DNA from: Paracoccaceae bacterium
GTDB taxonomy: Bacteria; Pseudomonadota; Alphaproteobacteria; Rhodobacterales; Rhodobacteraceae
Length of the DNA stretch: 32,314 nt
Assembly: GCA_023383015.1 (NCBI GenBank)
Contig: JAHDXW010000023.1
Coordinates: 30,558 to 62,871, forward strand
Reading direction: 5' to 3'
The notes under the pieces: generated by a model
Database searches by the model: none
What the model was told of the DNA's origin: nothing
The model's input: the letters and a program-made list of their open reading frames with translations, nothing else
Position numbers and translations under genes: made by a program
Shown here: piece after piece, positions 20,322 to 28,129 of the stretch
Position numbering within the stretch: position 1 is the stretch's first letter
How the letters are laid out: the number at the start of each line of letters is the position of its first letter

Positions 20322-21683
20322 ATGCCAATCATCAAGATCGGACGCCGGACGATAGCTGCAATCCCGACCCCGGATCGGCCGGTGATCTGGTATGACGAGG
20401 CGTTGAAGGGCTTCGGCCTTCTGGTGCGCCCCACGGGCTCGCGCTCGTGGATCATCGAATATCGCCCGGGCGCGGGCGGGCGTGGCGTGGCAAAGCGACG
20501 GATCGTGCTTGGCGACCCGGAAACCATGACGCCAGAACAGGCCCGAGCGGCAGCAAAGGAAATGCTCGCCGGTGTTCACCTCGGCGCGGACCCTGCGGCC
20601 GCCCGTGCCGAGGAACGCTCGGCGGACACAGTAGCGGAAGTTGCAGGGCAATGGCTCTCGCGGCATGTCGAACCGAAGCGCAAGGCGGCAACCGCCACGC
20701 TTTACCGGGCGGTGCTGGACACTCACATTCTCCCGGCAATCGGCAGCCGAAAGGCCGTTTCCCTGACCCGGCAGGACGTGGCGAAGCTGCACAGCGCCAT
20801 TGCGAACAAGGCCAAAGGCCCGAAGAAGGCGGGCGCAAAGCGCACCGCGCCGCAGAAGGTCCGGGGCGGCCCGATCATCGCCAATCGCGCCCTTGCCGTG
20901 CTCAAGGCAATGCTATCTTGGGCAATCGACCTCGGATTGCTCCCCAAAGGCAGCGAGAATCCGGCCGTGGGTGTTGAAGCGTTCAAGGAGAAGGGCCGGG
21001 AACGGTTCCTCTCGGCGAGCGAAATGACCCGGCTCGGCGAGGCCCTTTCGCTCGCCGAGGACGAAGGGCTACCGTGGCAGGTTGATGAAACCGCTCCGGG
21101 TGCCAAGCATCTGCCCGCGCCGGAGCTTCGGCGCGTCAAGTTCGATGCCCATGCAGTTGCGGCAATCCGGCTCCTCCTCCTGACCGGCGCGCGCGTTCGG
21201 GAGATTCTGGACCTTGAATGGCGGCATGTGGATTGGGAAAGGGGAATGCTTCGTCTGTCTGACAGCAAGACCGGGGCAAAGGTGATCGTGCTCGGCGGCG
21301 CGGCGCTGGCGGTGTTGGACGGGCTGCCCCGGATCGGCCGCTATGTGATCGCCAGCACCTCGGCGGGGACCAAGGAGGAGAAGCCCCGGGCCGACGTGAA
21401 TCGCCTCTGGCGGGCGGTTTGCCGGGTGGCCGGGATCGAAGGCACCCGGTTGCATGATCTTCGCCACAGTAACGCTGCGGTAGGGGCCGGAGCCGGTCTT
21501 TCGCTGCACCAGATCGGCGGGCTACTCGGGCATTCGCAGGCAAGCACGACCCGCCGCTATGCGCATCTCGCAGCCGATCCGCAACGCCGGGCGGCTGATC
21601 TGATAGGGAACGAGATTGCGGCCGCTCTTGGACTCGGCGGTGCCGAAGTGATCGACATGGCAGAGCGGCGAGGCCGGGCATGA
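20322..21683 (+). CDS. int: Tyrosine-type site-specific integrase
   Basis: 453 residues. The N-terminal part (about 1-90) has the DUF4102-like fold of island integrases (IWYDEALKGFGLLVRPTGSR), followed by a core-binding region (about 105-215). The catalytic domain contains Arg291 in TGARVREIL, Lys316 in SKTGAK, His378 and Arg381 in HDLRHS, His404 in LLGHSQ, and the nucleophile Tyr413 in TTRRYAHL; all are intact. The ATG at 20322 has GAGGGAGG just upstream. Open frame upstream of it runs through the repeat region and is not used. It presumably recombines the 48-bp tRNA-Asn core. The stop overlaps the next ATG by 4 bp (ATGA), so the integrase is translationally coupled to the unknown gene chain behind it. 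Confidence 0.95.
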   Translation: MPIIKIGRRTIAAIPTPDRPVIWYDEALKGFGLLVRPTGSRSWIIEYRPGAGGRGVAKRRIVLGDPETMTPEQARAAAKEMLAGVHLGADPAAARAEERSADTVAEVAGQWLSRHVEPKRKAATATLYRAVLDTHILPAIGSRKAVSLTRQDVAKLHSAIANKAKGPKKAGAKRTAPQKVRGGPIIANRALAVLKAMLSWAIDLGLLPKGSENPAVGVEAFKEKGRERFLSASEMTRLGEALSLAEDEGLPWQVDETAPGAKHLPAPELRRVKFDAHAVAAIRLLLLTGARVREILDLEWRHVDWERGMLRLSDSKTGAKVIVLGGAALAVLDGLPRIGRYVIASTSAGTKEEKPRADVNRLWRAVCRVAGIEGTRLHDLRHSNAAVGAGAGLSLHQIGGLLGHSQASTTRRYAHLAADPQRRAADLIGNEIAAALGLGGAEVIDMAERRGRA

Positions 21684-22600
21684 CGGACGATCTGCTTGGG
21701 GGTGTGGTCGAAGATGACTCCGACCTCTCACACCTGCCCGCCAGTGAACGCAGGGCCATGCAGCGGCTGCGGGATTGGTTATCCTGCGATGACAGGGGCG
21801 GGGAATGGCTTGCGGTTGTAAATCCGAACGGGTGCTTGCCGTGGCCGGACGTTGTGTGCCTTCTGAGCGGGATAGACCCCGAGGCAAGCCTTGACGCGGA
21901 CTCGGTCGGATGGGCGCTTTTGCCGGGCGTGCTGGCGTTTTGGGGGCTGGCCGACCGGCCGGGCCGCGAGGGATTGGAAGCGGCTGTATCCTCCCACATC
22001 TGCCGCGTTTCAAAGATGATCCGGGTGTTGGAACAGAAGTCGGGCGTCCCCGCCGACCTCTCTCCGGTGGAGGCAATCCGGGCGGCACTCGCGGCGCGTC
22101 TGCCTGTTCCTTGGCTTGACGCTGCGCTGTCCGACCCGGTTTGCCGCCAGTTTCTGCCTGAGGAGTTGCGGTTGGCGGAATGGCGGGCCGACGTTCCCCG
22201 GGCTGATCCCGAGACTCGCGCGCCTCTTCCGCCCGAAGCACTTGAGGGACATGCGCCGATCATCGTGGAGAAGAGGCAGCGTTCCGGCCGCAAGGTTGAT
22301 GCGCGAAGGCTTGTAGCGGGCTTCATTCTATGGCGGCTGTATCAATACAACCCGGAAATCATGCCCGCCGATGCTGAGCGAGAGACTGCGGCGATAATGA
22401 AGGAAAGTGGATATGGCCCGCCCGCAAAGAGGTGGATTGAAGACACACTCTCGCGCTACCGGAAAGAAGAGACGCCGAGGGACGTTTTCGCTCACAACGC
22501 GCGAACAGAAGCGAACTCGGGGGGCATGACGCTCAACTCCGCCGAAGCGACTGCCGCGCGCTTGCTTGACCTGCACAGAAAGAAAATGTCCCGGGAATAG
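21680..22600 (+). CDS. Unknown protein encoded directly behind the integrase
   Basis: 306 residues, no recognised domain. It is acidic at the start (DDLLGGVVEDDSDLSHL) with Trp-rich helical segments (LSCDDRGGEWLAV, SVGWALLPGVLAFWGLAD). A basic linker (KRQRSGRKVDARR, about 200-215) leads to a compact C-terminal part (FILWRLYQYNPEIMPAD, GYGPPAKRWIEDTLSRYRK). A length-conserved soluble protein with a possible nucleic-acid-binding linker is all that can be said. ATGA overlap with the integrase implies co-translation and suggests a role in excision or element control, as inference. The stop is followed by direct repeats and a hairpin. Confidence 0.7.
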   Translation: MTDDLLGGVVEDDSDLSHLPASERRAMQRLRDWLSCDDRGGEWLAVVNPNGCLPWPDVVCLLSGIDPEASLDADSVGWALLPGVLAFWGLADRPGREGLEAAVSSHICRVSKMIRVLEQKSGVPADLSPVEAIRAALAARLPVPWLDAALSDPVCRQFLPEELRLAEWRADVPRADPETRAPLPPEALEGHAPIIVEKRQRSGRKVDARRLVAGFILWRLYQYNPEIMPADAERETAAIMKESGYGPPAKRWIEDTLSRYRKEETPRDVFAHNARTEANSGGMTLNSAEATAARLLDLHRKKMSRE

Positions 22601-22627
22601 ATTCACGGGATTTTCGGTCACTTTTCA

Positions 22628-22651
22628 CGGGCAGGTGCGATGCCCGATTTT
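22628..22651 (+). terminator. Candidate terminator after the integrase unit
   Basis: A CGGGCA / TGCCCG stem of 6 bp with a 7-nt loop is followed by ATTTTGG. It lies 28 bp after the stop of the 306-residue gene and 30 bp before the AlpA-like gene. The TTCACGGG direct repeats at 22602-22609 and 22624-22631 (22 bp apart) overlap its start, so the site may also be an operator. Confidence 0.4.
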
Positions 22652-22680
22652 GGCTTCATCGTTTCCTGATGGAGTCGCCC

Positions 22681-22965
22681 ATGACACACACACACCAGCC
22701 CGGCGCGCGTGATCTGCGCTCCTCTTCCTCGGCCGCCATTCCAACTTCCGTTGATCCCGACACCGGGGCTGTCCTTCGCCCGCTCGCCGTTTCCACAAGG
22801 GGGGCGGCGATCATCACTGGAAGTTCCGAGAGCGCGCTTGAAAAGTGGCGATTCTATCGTGACCCGAACGGGCCGCCCTTTTTGCGCATCAACCGCTCCG
22901 TCCGATACCTCGTTTCCGATCTTGAGGCGTGGCTTGAAGCCAAACGCGAAGGCGGTGCGCAATGA
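22681..22965 (+). CDS. AlpA-like (MerR-fold) DNA-binding protein
   Basis: 94 residues. The C-terminal half (about 36-88) has the short winged helix-turn-helix layout of AlpA/excisionase proteins. The pieces are STRGAAIITGSSESALEKW, then FYRDPNGPPFLRI, then SVRYLVSDLEAWLEAK. In related phage satellites AlpA regulates the integrase or acts as excisionase. The N-terminal third is polar and probably disordered. The ATG at 22681 is preferred over an in-frame ATG at 22669, because GGAG at 22671-22674 is correctly spaced only for the former. The stop overlaps the next start (ATGA), placing it at the head of a chain of small genes. Two TTCACGGG copies upstream are possible binding sites. Confidence 0.72.
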   Translation: MTHTHQPGARDLRSSSSAAIPTSVDPDTGAVLRPLAVSTRGAAIITGSSESALEKWRFYRDPNGPPFLRINRSVRYLVSDLEAWLEAKREGGAQ

Positions 22966-23606
22966 ATGCCTCCTTCGATAGCCTGACAGCCGCCCTTGCC
23001 ACCTCGGCGGAAATCGAGCGGCAGTCCCGCGAGCACCATGCGCAAGCGGCCGATCTGGACTATTCGGCCGAAAGGGATGAAGCCGAGGCGGCCCGGATCG
23101 AATCCGAAGCCGAAGGGGCGGCCGCCGATGCCCTGCTTGCCGGAATACCCGGCCCGGCCCGCCGTGACGCGAAGGTGACTGACCTGCACTCCTCGGCCCG
23201 GGTAAAACGCGCGGCCGCCGAAAAGGCTCGTGCGAATGCGGTGGAGGTGGCGGCAGGTCTTCCAGCAGCACAGGCCGCCGTCACCTCGGCTGCGCTCGGC
23301 CACATGCGGAGGGCGCGGGACGAGGCGCACGCCGATCTGACGACCGCGATCAACGCGGCGGTTGAACCGCTGGCGCGCATGATCGCGGCGGACCTCGTGC
23401 GGCAGCGCCTCGTCGGGGATCGCTATTCCTTCGACCCGCGAGAGCACGACCCGGCCGATTTGTGGTCCGGGGCCGTGCTGGCCGAAAAGCTCTTGAAGGG
23501 CATCCCGCCGCGCCTGCGGCCCGAAGGCATCGCCGAGGCGATCCGCAACCGGGCCGAAGAAATCGCGGGCGACACTATCCGCCAACTTGAGGAGGGGCGG
23601 GCATGA
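22962..23606 (+). CDS. Ala/Glu-rich coiled-coil protein of unknown function
   Basis: 214 residues. About residues 10-115 are a long charged helix rich in Ala, Glu and Arg, strongly suggestive of a coiled coil. The remaining part is mixed (HDPADLWSGAVLAEKLLKG, PEGIAEAIRNRAEEIAGDTIRQ). There is no signal peptide or membrane segment. It could be a scaffold, an anti-restriction or a phage-interference protein, but nothing in the sequence decides this. Both ends overlap neighbours by 4 bp (ATGA), so it is co-translated with the AlpA-like protein and the 175-residue protein. Confidence 0.68.
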   Translation: MNASFDSLTAALATSAEIERQSREHHAQAADLDYSAERDEAEAARIESEAEGAAADALLAGIPGPARRDAKVTDLHSSARVKRAAAEKARANAVEVAAGLPAAQAAVTSAALGHMRRARDEAHADLTTAINAAVEPLARMIAADLVRQRLVGDRYSFDPREHDPADLWSGAVLAEKLLKGIPPRLRPEGIAEAIRNRAEEIAGDTIRQLEEGRA

Positions 23607-24130
23607 TCCTGCAAAGCGTCTATATCTGCGAACAAGTGCTCGGCCCGGCAACGATGCTCGGCCCGGGAAAGGACGGGCAAGCGCGGGTTCAACGCGACTC
23701 CGTGTTTCGGCAGGCGAAGGAAGTCTTCTGGGCCGAGGATGACGAGGCGGCGCGGCTGATCCAGACTGGCGCAGCGCAAAAGCCTCGCCTTTCGGGTGAA
23801 CTCGCCGCGCTGGCCGAGGTGACACTCCAAGCCGAGTCTCCGCTTGAAGCCGCCCTAGCCGCCCTGCCGTTGCCGCGTATCCGCGTGTGGCACGCGGTGC
23901 AAACTGGCCGCTTCTGGTGCCCGTCCCCCGCCGCTCTCGGCCCGGGGCGCGGTGGATTTTCGGCCCGCTTCGCCGATCCCGGGGAGGCGCGGGCGCTTTG
24001 GGCCGAAAAGCCCGATGCCGTGCCGCTCTTTTGCTTTGCAACGCAGCACGGGTTTGACCGGGCTTTCATCTGGCGGCAGCGTGGACTCCTCGAAATCGCA
24101 ACCGAAATTCAACACCTTGGGAGAAGCTGA
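23603..24130 (+). CDS. Unknown 175-residue protein
   Basis: No recognised domain. Visible features are an N-terminal strand-like segment (MILQSVYICEQVLGPATML), a region WAEDDEAARLIQTGAAQKP that resembles parts of phage structural or head-decoration-associated proteins only vaguely, and aromatic-rich stretches (RIRVWHAVQTGRFWCPSP, FCFATQHGFDRAFIW). It is soluble by appearance. It overlaps the coiled-coil gene by 4 bp and precedes the small 82-residue gene by 1 bp. Co-expression with the others is clear; function is not. Confidence 0.65.
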   Translation: MILQSVYICEQVLGPATMLGPGKDGQARVQRDSVFRQAKEVFWAEDDEAARLIQTGAAQKPRLSGELAALAEVTLQAESPLEAALAALPLPRIRVWHAVQTGRFWCPSPAALGPGRGGFSARFADPGEARALWAEKPDAVPLFCFATQHGFDRAFIWRQRGLLEIATEIQHLGRS

Positions 24131-24131
24131 C

Positions 24132-24380
24132 ATGACCATGAACTTGATCGCCCTGGCCGAAATCCTCGGCCAGCGGGGCGCGCGCCAGATCGCCACGGGC
24201 GAAACCGATGCCGAGGGCGCACCGATTTTCCGCGCCGAAGCCGCGCCGATCCTGCCGGGCGAGGCATTCGCGGCCGAGCCTGCCACGGCCGCCGCGTTGA
24301 TCCGGGCGAAGGCCGCCGCGCCCGCCGGGAGTGAGGCCGCAGAGGAAGCAATCCGCAGGGCGAGGGAGGCCGAGGCGTGA
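24132..24380 (+). CDS. Small unknown protein (82 residues)
   Basis: Short Ala-rich protein beginning MTMNLIALAEILGQRGARQIA and ending in a charged helix (EAAEEAIRRAREAEA). A GGGAGAAG ribosome-binding site lies 5-12 bp upstream, which decides the ATG at 24132 over the longer open frame that continues upstream inside the previous gene. The stop overlaps the GTG start of the next gene (GTGA). No domain recognised. Confidence 0.6.
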   Translation: MTMNLIALAEILGQRGARQIATGETDAEGAPIFRAEAAPILPGEAFAAEPATAAALIRAKAAAPAGSEAAEEAIRRAREAEA

Positions 24381-24778
24381 CCCGGAAGAAGCAACCGGCT
24401 GCCGATCCGGCCGAGGTAAAGGCCCTGCGGGAATCCGGGCTCTCTCCCGTCCGGGCACGGCGACTCGCACTTCTGCGGGCGGTTGCGCGCGCCGGGGGTA
24501 TGGTGGCCGCCCGGGTGCCCTTTGCCGCCTATGTATCGGCCCGGCCGCACACAGATGACCCGAGAGGGGATTTTGCGACAGATTTCCGCCTAGATCGTGG
24601 AAAACCGGACGTTCGGACGTTGGCCGATTTGCGGGCGTATCTGCGGAGAAGGCGCGCGTGCGCCGAGGCGATCACGGCGGGCGCGTCATGCTGGCGCGAG
24701 TTCGAGTCAGTGATCCGAGATGCGCTTGAACATGACGCGGCCCGGGGGATGGCACCCCGGGCCGCATTCGAAGACTGA
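24377..24778 (+). CDS. Unknown 133-residue basic protein
   Basis: Basic, helical protein with a positively charged N-terminus (TRKKQPAADPAEVKALR, SPVRARRLALLRAVARAGG). A central part, DDPRGDFATDF ... VRTLADLRAYLRRRRACAEAI (abbreviated), recalls small YozE/SAM-like proteins found on phages and plasmids. That resemblance is by eye only. It could bind nucleic acid. The GTG start overlaps the preceding stop (GTGA). The stop is 42 bp before the replication protein, so it may belong to the same transcript. Confidence 0.62.
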   Translation: MTRKKQPAADPAEVKALRESGLSPVRARRLALLRAVARAGGMVAARVPFAAYVSARPHTDDPRGDFATDFRLDRGKPDVRTLADLRAYLRRRRACAEAITAGASCWREFESVIRDALEHDAARGMAPRAAFED

Positions 24779-24820
24779 CTGCTATCGCTTGTCCCGCCAT
24801 TGAGACGCCTAGAGGATCGC

Positions 24821-26860
24821 ATGAAAACCACAGAAAAACAACAGATTGCGACCCTCCTCGGGTTTCATGGTGTTTCACGCAATGACAATTTTTCGGCTGC
24901 CATGGCCCTCGCCATGCGGGGCTTGCCGGTCTTCCCGGCCGGGCCGGACAAGCGCCCGCTGGTGAAGGACTGGCAGGCCCGCGCGACGGCCGATCCGGGG
25001 GCAATCCGGCGCTGGTGGCGCAAGTGGCCCGATGCCATGCCCGCCTTGCCCATGGGCCGCCGATCCGGGCTGGCGGTGCTGGACGTGGACCGCAAGAACG
25101 GCAAGGACGGCATGGCCGCCCTGCGCAAGCTGGGGCACGATCCGGCCGCCCTGTCCCCCGTCACCATCGCCACGCCATCGGGCGGCCTGCACGCCTATTT
25201 CCGCTGGCCCGAAGGCATGGGCAACAGCCCGGCCGGGATGCCCGCTGGCGTGGACGTGCGGGCCGCTGGCGGCTATGTCATCGCGCCGGGGGCCAGAGGC
25301 CTCAAGGGCCGCTACCGGGCCAAAGGCGACGATCTGGTGGACCTGCTGCTGGTCGGTCCCGAGATGCTGCCCGAGTGGCCCGAGGCCCTGCGCCCGCGCG
25401 CCAGATCGGCCAATGATGCGCCGCCAGCCGAGCCGGGCCAGATCGCTATGAAGACGCTGCGCGCCGCGCTGCTGGCCGTGCCGAATGACGGATCGAACCC
25501 GGACTCGGACTCGCGCGACTGGTGGCTGACCATCGGGGCCGGGCTGCACTATGAAACCGGGGGCAGCGCCGAAGGGCTGGACCTGTGGCTGGACTGGTCG
25601 GCCCGCTGGCCCGGTCATGACCCGGCGGCCGCCGAAGCGGCGTGGCAGTCCTTCCGCCGCCGCGACGGCGCGCTGCGCACCGGGGCGACGATCCTTGCCG
25701 AGGCCGCGAAACATGGCTGGACCGACACGGGGCGAATCTTTTCGCTATATGACGAACCCGACGACGATCTGGACGCCATGGCCGCCGCGCTGCTGGGCTT
25801 TGACGACAAGCCCGCCGAACCGGCGGCCGGGGGGCTGACCTTCCTGTCACCGGCCGACTGCACCACGGCGACGGCGCGGCGCTATGTCGTAAAGGGGCTA
25901 GTGGCCGCTGGTGACGTGGCCGCAATCGTCGGTGCGCCGGGCGTGGGCAAGTCGCTGATCGCTCCAAGGCTGGGTTATGCCGTGGCGCAGGGCAGCCCCG
26001 CGTTCGGGCTGAAGGTCCGGCAAGGGGGCGTGCTCTATGTCGCGGCCGAAGACGAGTCGGGGATGCGCGCCCGTGTCGCGGCGCTGCGCGAGGAATACGG
26101 CGATGCGCCCGACTTCGCGCTGGTCGGTGGCGTCACCAGCCTGTTCCCGGACGGCGACCATAAGGCATTGCGCGCGGCCGTGAAGGCCCGCCGCCCGGCG
26201 CTGATCGTCATAGACACGCTGGCAATGGCCTTCCCCGGCCTGCGCGAGAATGAGGCCGAATCCATGGGCCTTGTCGTGGCCGCTGCCCGTGCCCTGACCA
26301 AATGGGGCGCGGCCGTGGTGCTGGTGCATCACGACACGAAAGACGGGGCGCAGGGTCTGCCGCGCGGCCATTCCATCCTGAACGGGGCGCTGGATATGAG
26401 CCTGCATCTGACCCGCGACGGCAACGTGGTGCGGGGCCGACCGACCAAGAACCGCAACGGATCGGCCGACGTTGATCTGGCCTTCACCATCGCCACCCGA
26501 GTCTTGGGCGAGGATGAAGACGGGGACGAAATCCGCGCCGCTTTTGCCCGCGATCTGCAACCGGGCGACGTAGAGCCCCGGACCCGCTTCACCAAGGGCG
26601 AGTCGGCCGTGCTCGCCATGCTGCATGAACTCGGCAACGGCGAGCCGGTGCCGGAAGCAGAGTTGCGCGCCGCCTGCATCGAAGGACGGAGAGTTTCGCA
26701 ATCCGACATCGCAGACAACAGGCGGCGCTCTGTGGAGAATGCGTTGAAGGGCTTGCTCGCCAAGGGCGCACTCCACTTCGCGGGGGGCCATTACCAACGG
26801 GTGAACACGCGGAGTCAGATCGCCGAGAAGTTTGCAGATGCGGGGGACGGCAGAACATGA
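24821..26860 (+). CDS. Primase-polymerase / RepA-like helicase replication protein
   Basis: 679 residues with two enzymatic domains. The N-terminal part (about 20-190) is a bifunctional primase-polymerase domain: GLPVFPAGPDKRPLVKDW, LAVLDVDRKNGKDG with acidic metal-binding residues, and IATPSGGLHAYFRWP. A DWWLTIGAGLHYET primase-C-terminal-like region follows (about 225-300). Then comes a RecA-type helicase of the RepA/AAA_25 group with Walker A GAPGVGKS (371-378), Walker B PALIVIDTLAMAF and sensor VVLVHHDTK. The last ~80 residues look like a winged helix (SQSDIADNRRRSVENALKGLL, shortened) and may bind the repeats encoded just downstream. The ATG at 24821 has AGAGGA upstream; a TTG at 24800 is less likely. 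It probably starts element replication. Confidence 0.88.
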   Translation: MKTTEKQQIATLLGFHGVSRNDNFSAAMALAMRGLPVFPAGPDKRPLVKDWQARATADPGAIRRWWRKWPDAMPALPMGRRSGLAVLDVDRKNGKDGMAALRKLGHDPAALSPVTIATPSGGLHAYFRWPEGMGNSPAGMPAGVDVRAAGGYVIAPGARGLKGRYRAKGDDLVDLLLVGPEMLPEWPEALRPRARSANDAPPAEPGQIAMKTLRAALLAVPNDGSNPDSDSRDWWLTIGAGLHYETGGSAEGLDLWLDWSARWPGHDPAAAEAAWQSFRRRDGALRTGATILAEAAKHGWTDTGRIFSLYDEPDDDLDAMAAALLGFDDKPAEPAAGGLTFLSPADCTTATARRYVVKGLVAAGDVAAIVGAPGVGKSLIAPRLGYAVAQGSPAFGLKVRQGGVLYVAAEDESGMRARVAALREEYGDAPDFALVGGVTSLFPDGDHKALRAAVKARRPALIVIDTLAMAFPGLRENEAESMGLVVAAARALTKWGAAVVLVHHDTKDGAQGLPRGHSILNGALDMSLHLTRDGNVVRGRPTKNRNGSADVDLAFTIATRVLGEDEDGDEIRAAFARDLQPGDVEPRTRFTKGESAVLAMLHELGNGEPVPEAELRAACIEGRRVSQSDIADNRRRSVENALKGLLAKGALHFAGGHYQRVNTRSQIAEKFADAGDGRT

Positions 26861-27531
26861 CCGGGCAATCTCGCAATGTGCCAACGGTTGGTTGGCCCCG
26901 GAAAATCCGGAAAAACTCGGAAATTTCCGGAAAGTTTCCGGGACAGATCGTCGGGAGGAACCCGGAAAATCCGGAAAACCCCCTTAAGGGGTTTCCGGTT
27001 TTCCGGCTCGGCGATGCCTGCATGAACGGCTTGAGCGGCAACACGCCACCAATGGCAAAAAGATGGAGCTTCGCCCGTCTCGGGAAATCTCCGGAAAAGA
27101 TGGGCTATAGCGCGCCCGAGAATCGTCGGATACCGGGGCTCCGCGCACCCCCCGGCCGAGGCCCCCGCCAGAAGGGACCCGGAGCGACAATGTGCAGGAG
27201 GTTGCCGAGCGGACGGACAACCGGCAGCACACCCGCCCGGCCGCCCGTGTCGCGGCGGCGCATCGGTTGCCCGCTGGCGGCCGTGCCCGTTCATCCGGCA
27301 CCCGCAGGACTCGGGGGATCGCCTCGCGCGCTTCCCGTCCTTGTGGCCGCATGGGCCGGCCGCGCCTCCTGTTCCCCGGCACCGCGCCCGCTGTCCTTCT
27401 ATCTGGTGCCGGTCAATCCGGCCCGGCCGATCCGCGCCAATGGATTCCAGCCCATGCGGGCCGCTCATGCCGCCCGCCCGATTCACGACCCGAAGCCGGT
27501 TTCCGGCGATCATGCTGCAAGGAGTGAACCC
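26861..27531. other. Origin-like non-coding region behind the replication gene
   Basis: 671 bp between the replication gene and the next well-supported start. The first 240 bp hold the repeat cluster. The remainder is GC-rich. The frame that begins with ATG at 26857 is open throughout, but its first ~110 residues merely translate the repeats (NPENPENPLKG) and are not protein-like. An ATG at 27190 with GGAG 5 bp upstream could start a 226-residue version of the following gene, because codons around 27290-27470 look partly coding. I treat this as undecided. Confidence 0.55.
26897..27097. repeat. Iteron-like cluster: ten CCGGAAA/TTTCCGG copies, candidate origin
   Basis: The 7-mer CCGGAAA or its complement occurs at 26898, 26907, 26924, 26927, 26935, 26962, 26971, 26992, 27000 and 27091. 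CCCGGAAAATCCGGAAAA is repeated exactly at 26897-26914 and 26961-26978. TTTCCGGAAA (26924-26933) and GGAAATTTCC (26919-26928) are palindromes, and CCCCTTAAGGGG (26980-26991) lies between two arms of the cluster. The stretch is locally AT-rich. Position directly 3' of a primase/helicase gene matches iteron origins of satellite and plasmid replicons. Confidence 0.7.
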
Positions 27532-27870
27532 ATGCACGACCCGACTCGCGTTTCCTCGTTTGACCTCGGCACCTTCGATCCGGTGGCCCGGCCGAGGCGG
27601 CAAGCGACCGCACAACCGGCAGCGCCCGCCCTGCGCCGGAAGAAGGCGGCAACCGCCGAACCGGAGCCCGTGGCAGCCTCGCCAGCGCCCGCCCTCCCTG
27701 CGATTGACCCCGCCGAACTGGCGGCCCTGCAAGGCGAGCTTGCCGCCCTGAGTGCCGAGGTGGCCGCGCTCAAGGATGCCCCCGAGGCCGAGGCCCGCCG
27801 CAAGGCTCTGGCCGAGGCATGGGCGGCCGATCTGGCGTGGCGGGGGCGCGAGGGCGGCCGGGGGCTCTGA
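27532..27870 (+). CDS. Small coiled-coil protein of unknown function
   Basis: 112 residues. A short start (MHDPTRVSSFDLGTFDP) is followed by a flexible Ala/Pro/Lys linker with RRKKAA and then a leucine-patterned helix (PAELAALQGELAALSAEVAAL, shortened) that should form a coiled coil. The tail WRGREGGRGL is basic. An AAGGAG ribosome-binding site 7 bp before the ATG supports this start; the frame is open far upstream (see the entry for 26861-27531). There is no membrane segment. Its place between the putative origin and the restriction module suggests a small element-maintenance or DNA-binding accessory protein, but this is inference only. Confidence 0.55.
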   Translation: MHDPTRVSSFDLGTFDPVARPRRQATAQPAAPALRRKKAATAEPEPVAASPAPALPAIDPAELAALQGELAALSAEVAALKDAPEAEARRKALAEAWAADLAWRGREGGRGL

Positions 27871-28064
27871 CCGCCTCTTTCGTGCCCCTGCGCGCGCCGG
27901 AAGGGTCCTTCCCCTACGGCCGGGCGTGGGGGGGACGCGGAGCCCCGGCACCTCGTTCTGTGAAGAAAAATCGAAACCGGAAAACTGATCGGTGCGGCTG
28001 CGTTGCCCGTGCGGCGTTAACCCGATCCCAGGCAGAACGGGGCATCAAGGGGCGAGGTATTCCG

Positions 28065-28111
28065 TTTTTGTTCTTGCGCGCGCGTGTCGGATGCTGCAAG
28101 AATGACAAAAA
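28065..28111. promoter_or_regulatory. Dyad upstream of dcm, candidate autoregulatory operator
   Basis: TTTTTGTTCTTGC (28065-28077) and GCAAGAATGACAAAAA (28096-28111) form an imperfect inverted repeat, 18 bp before the dcm ATG. A weak promoter-like pair (TTGCGC 28074-28079 and AAGAAT 28098-28103, 18-bp spacer) lies within it. The methylase has its own N-terminal HTH domain, as in M.EcoRII and M.SsoII, which repress their own genes. The preceding stretch 27871-28064 holds nothing else I can support. Confidence 0.5.
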
Positions 28112-28129
28112 TTGACCCAGAGGCGCACT

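Noticed and set aside
26897-27097. CRISPR array
   Set aside because: The repeat units are 7-18 bp, occur in both orientations and have no regular spacers; no cas gene is near.
26857-27870. Single 337-residue protein starting in the ATGA overlap with the replication gene
   Set aside because: The first part only translates the iteron-like repeats; a well-placed ribosome-binding site marks a start at 27532.
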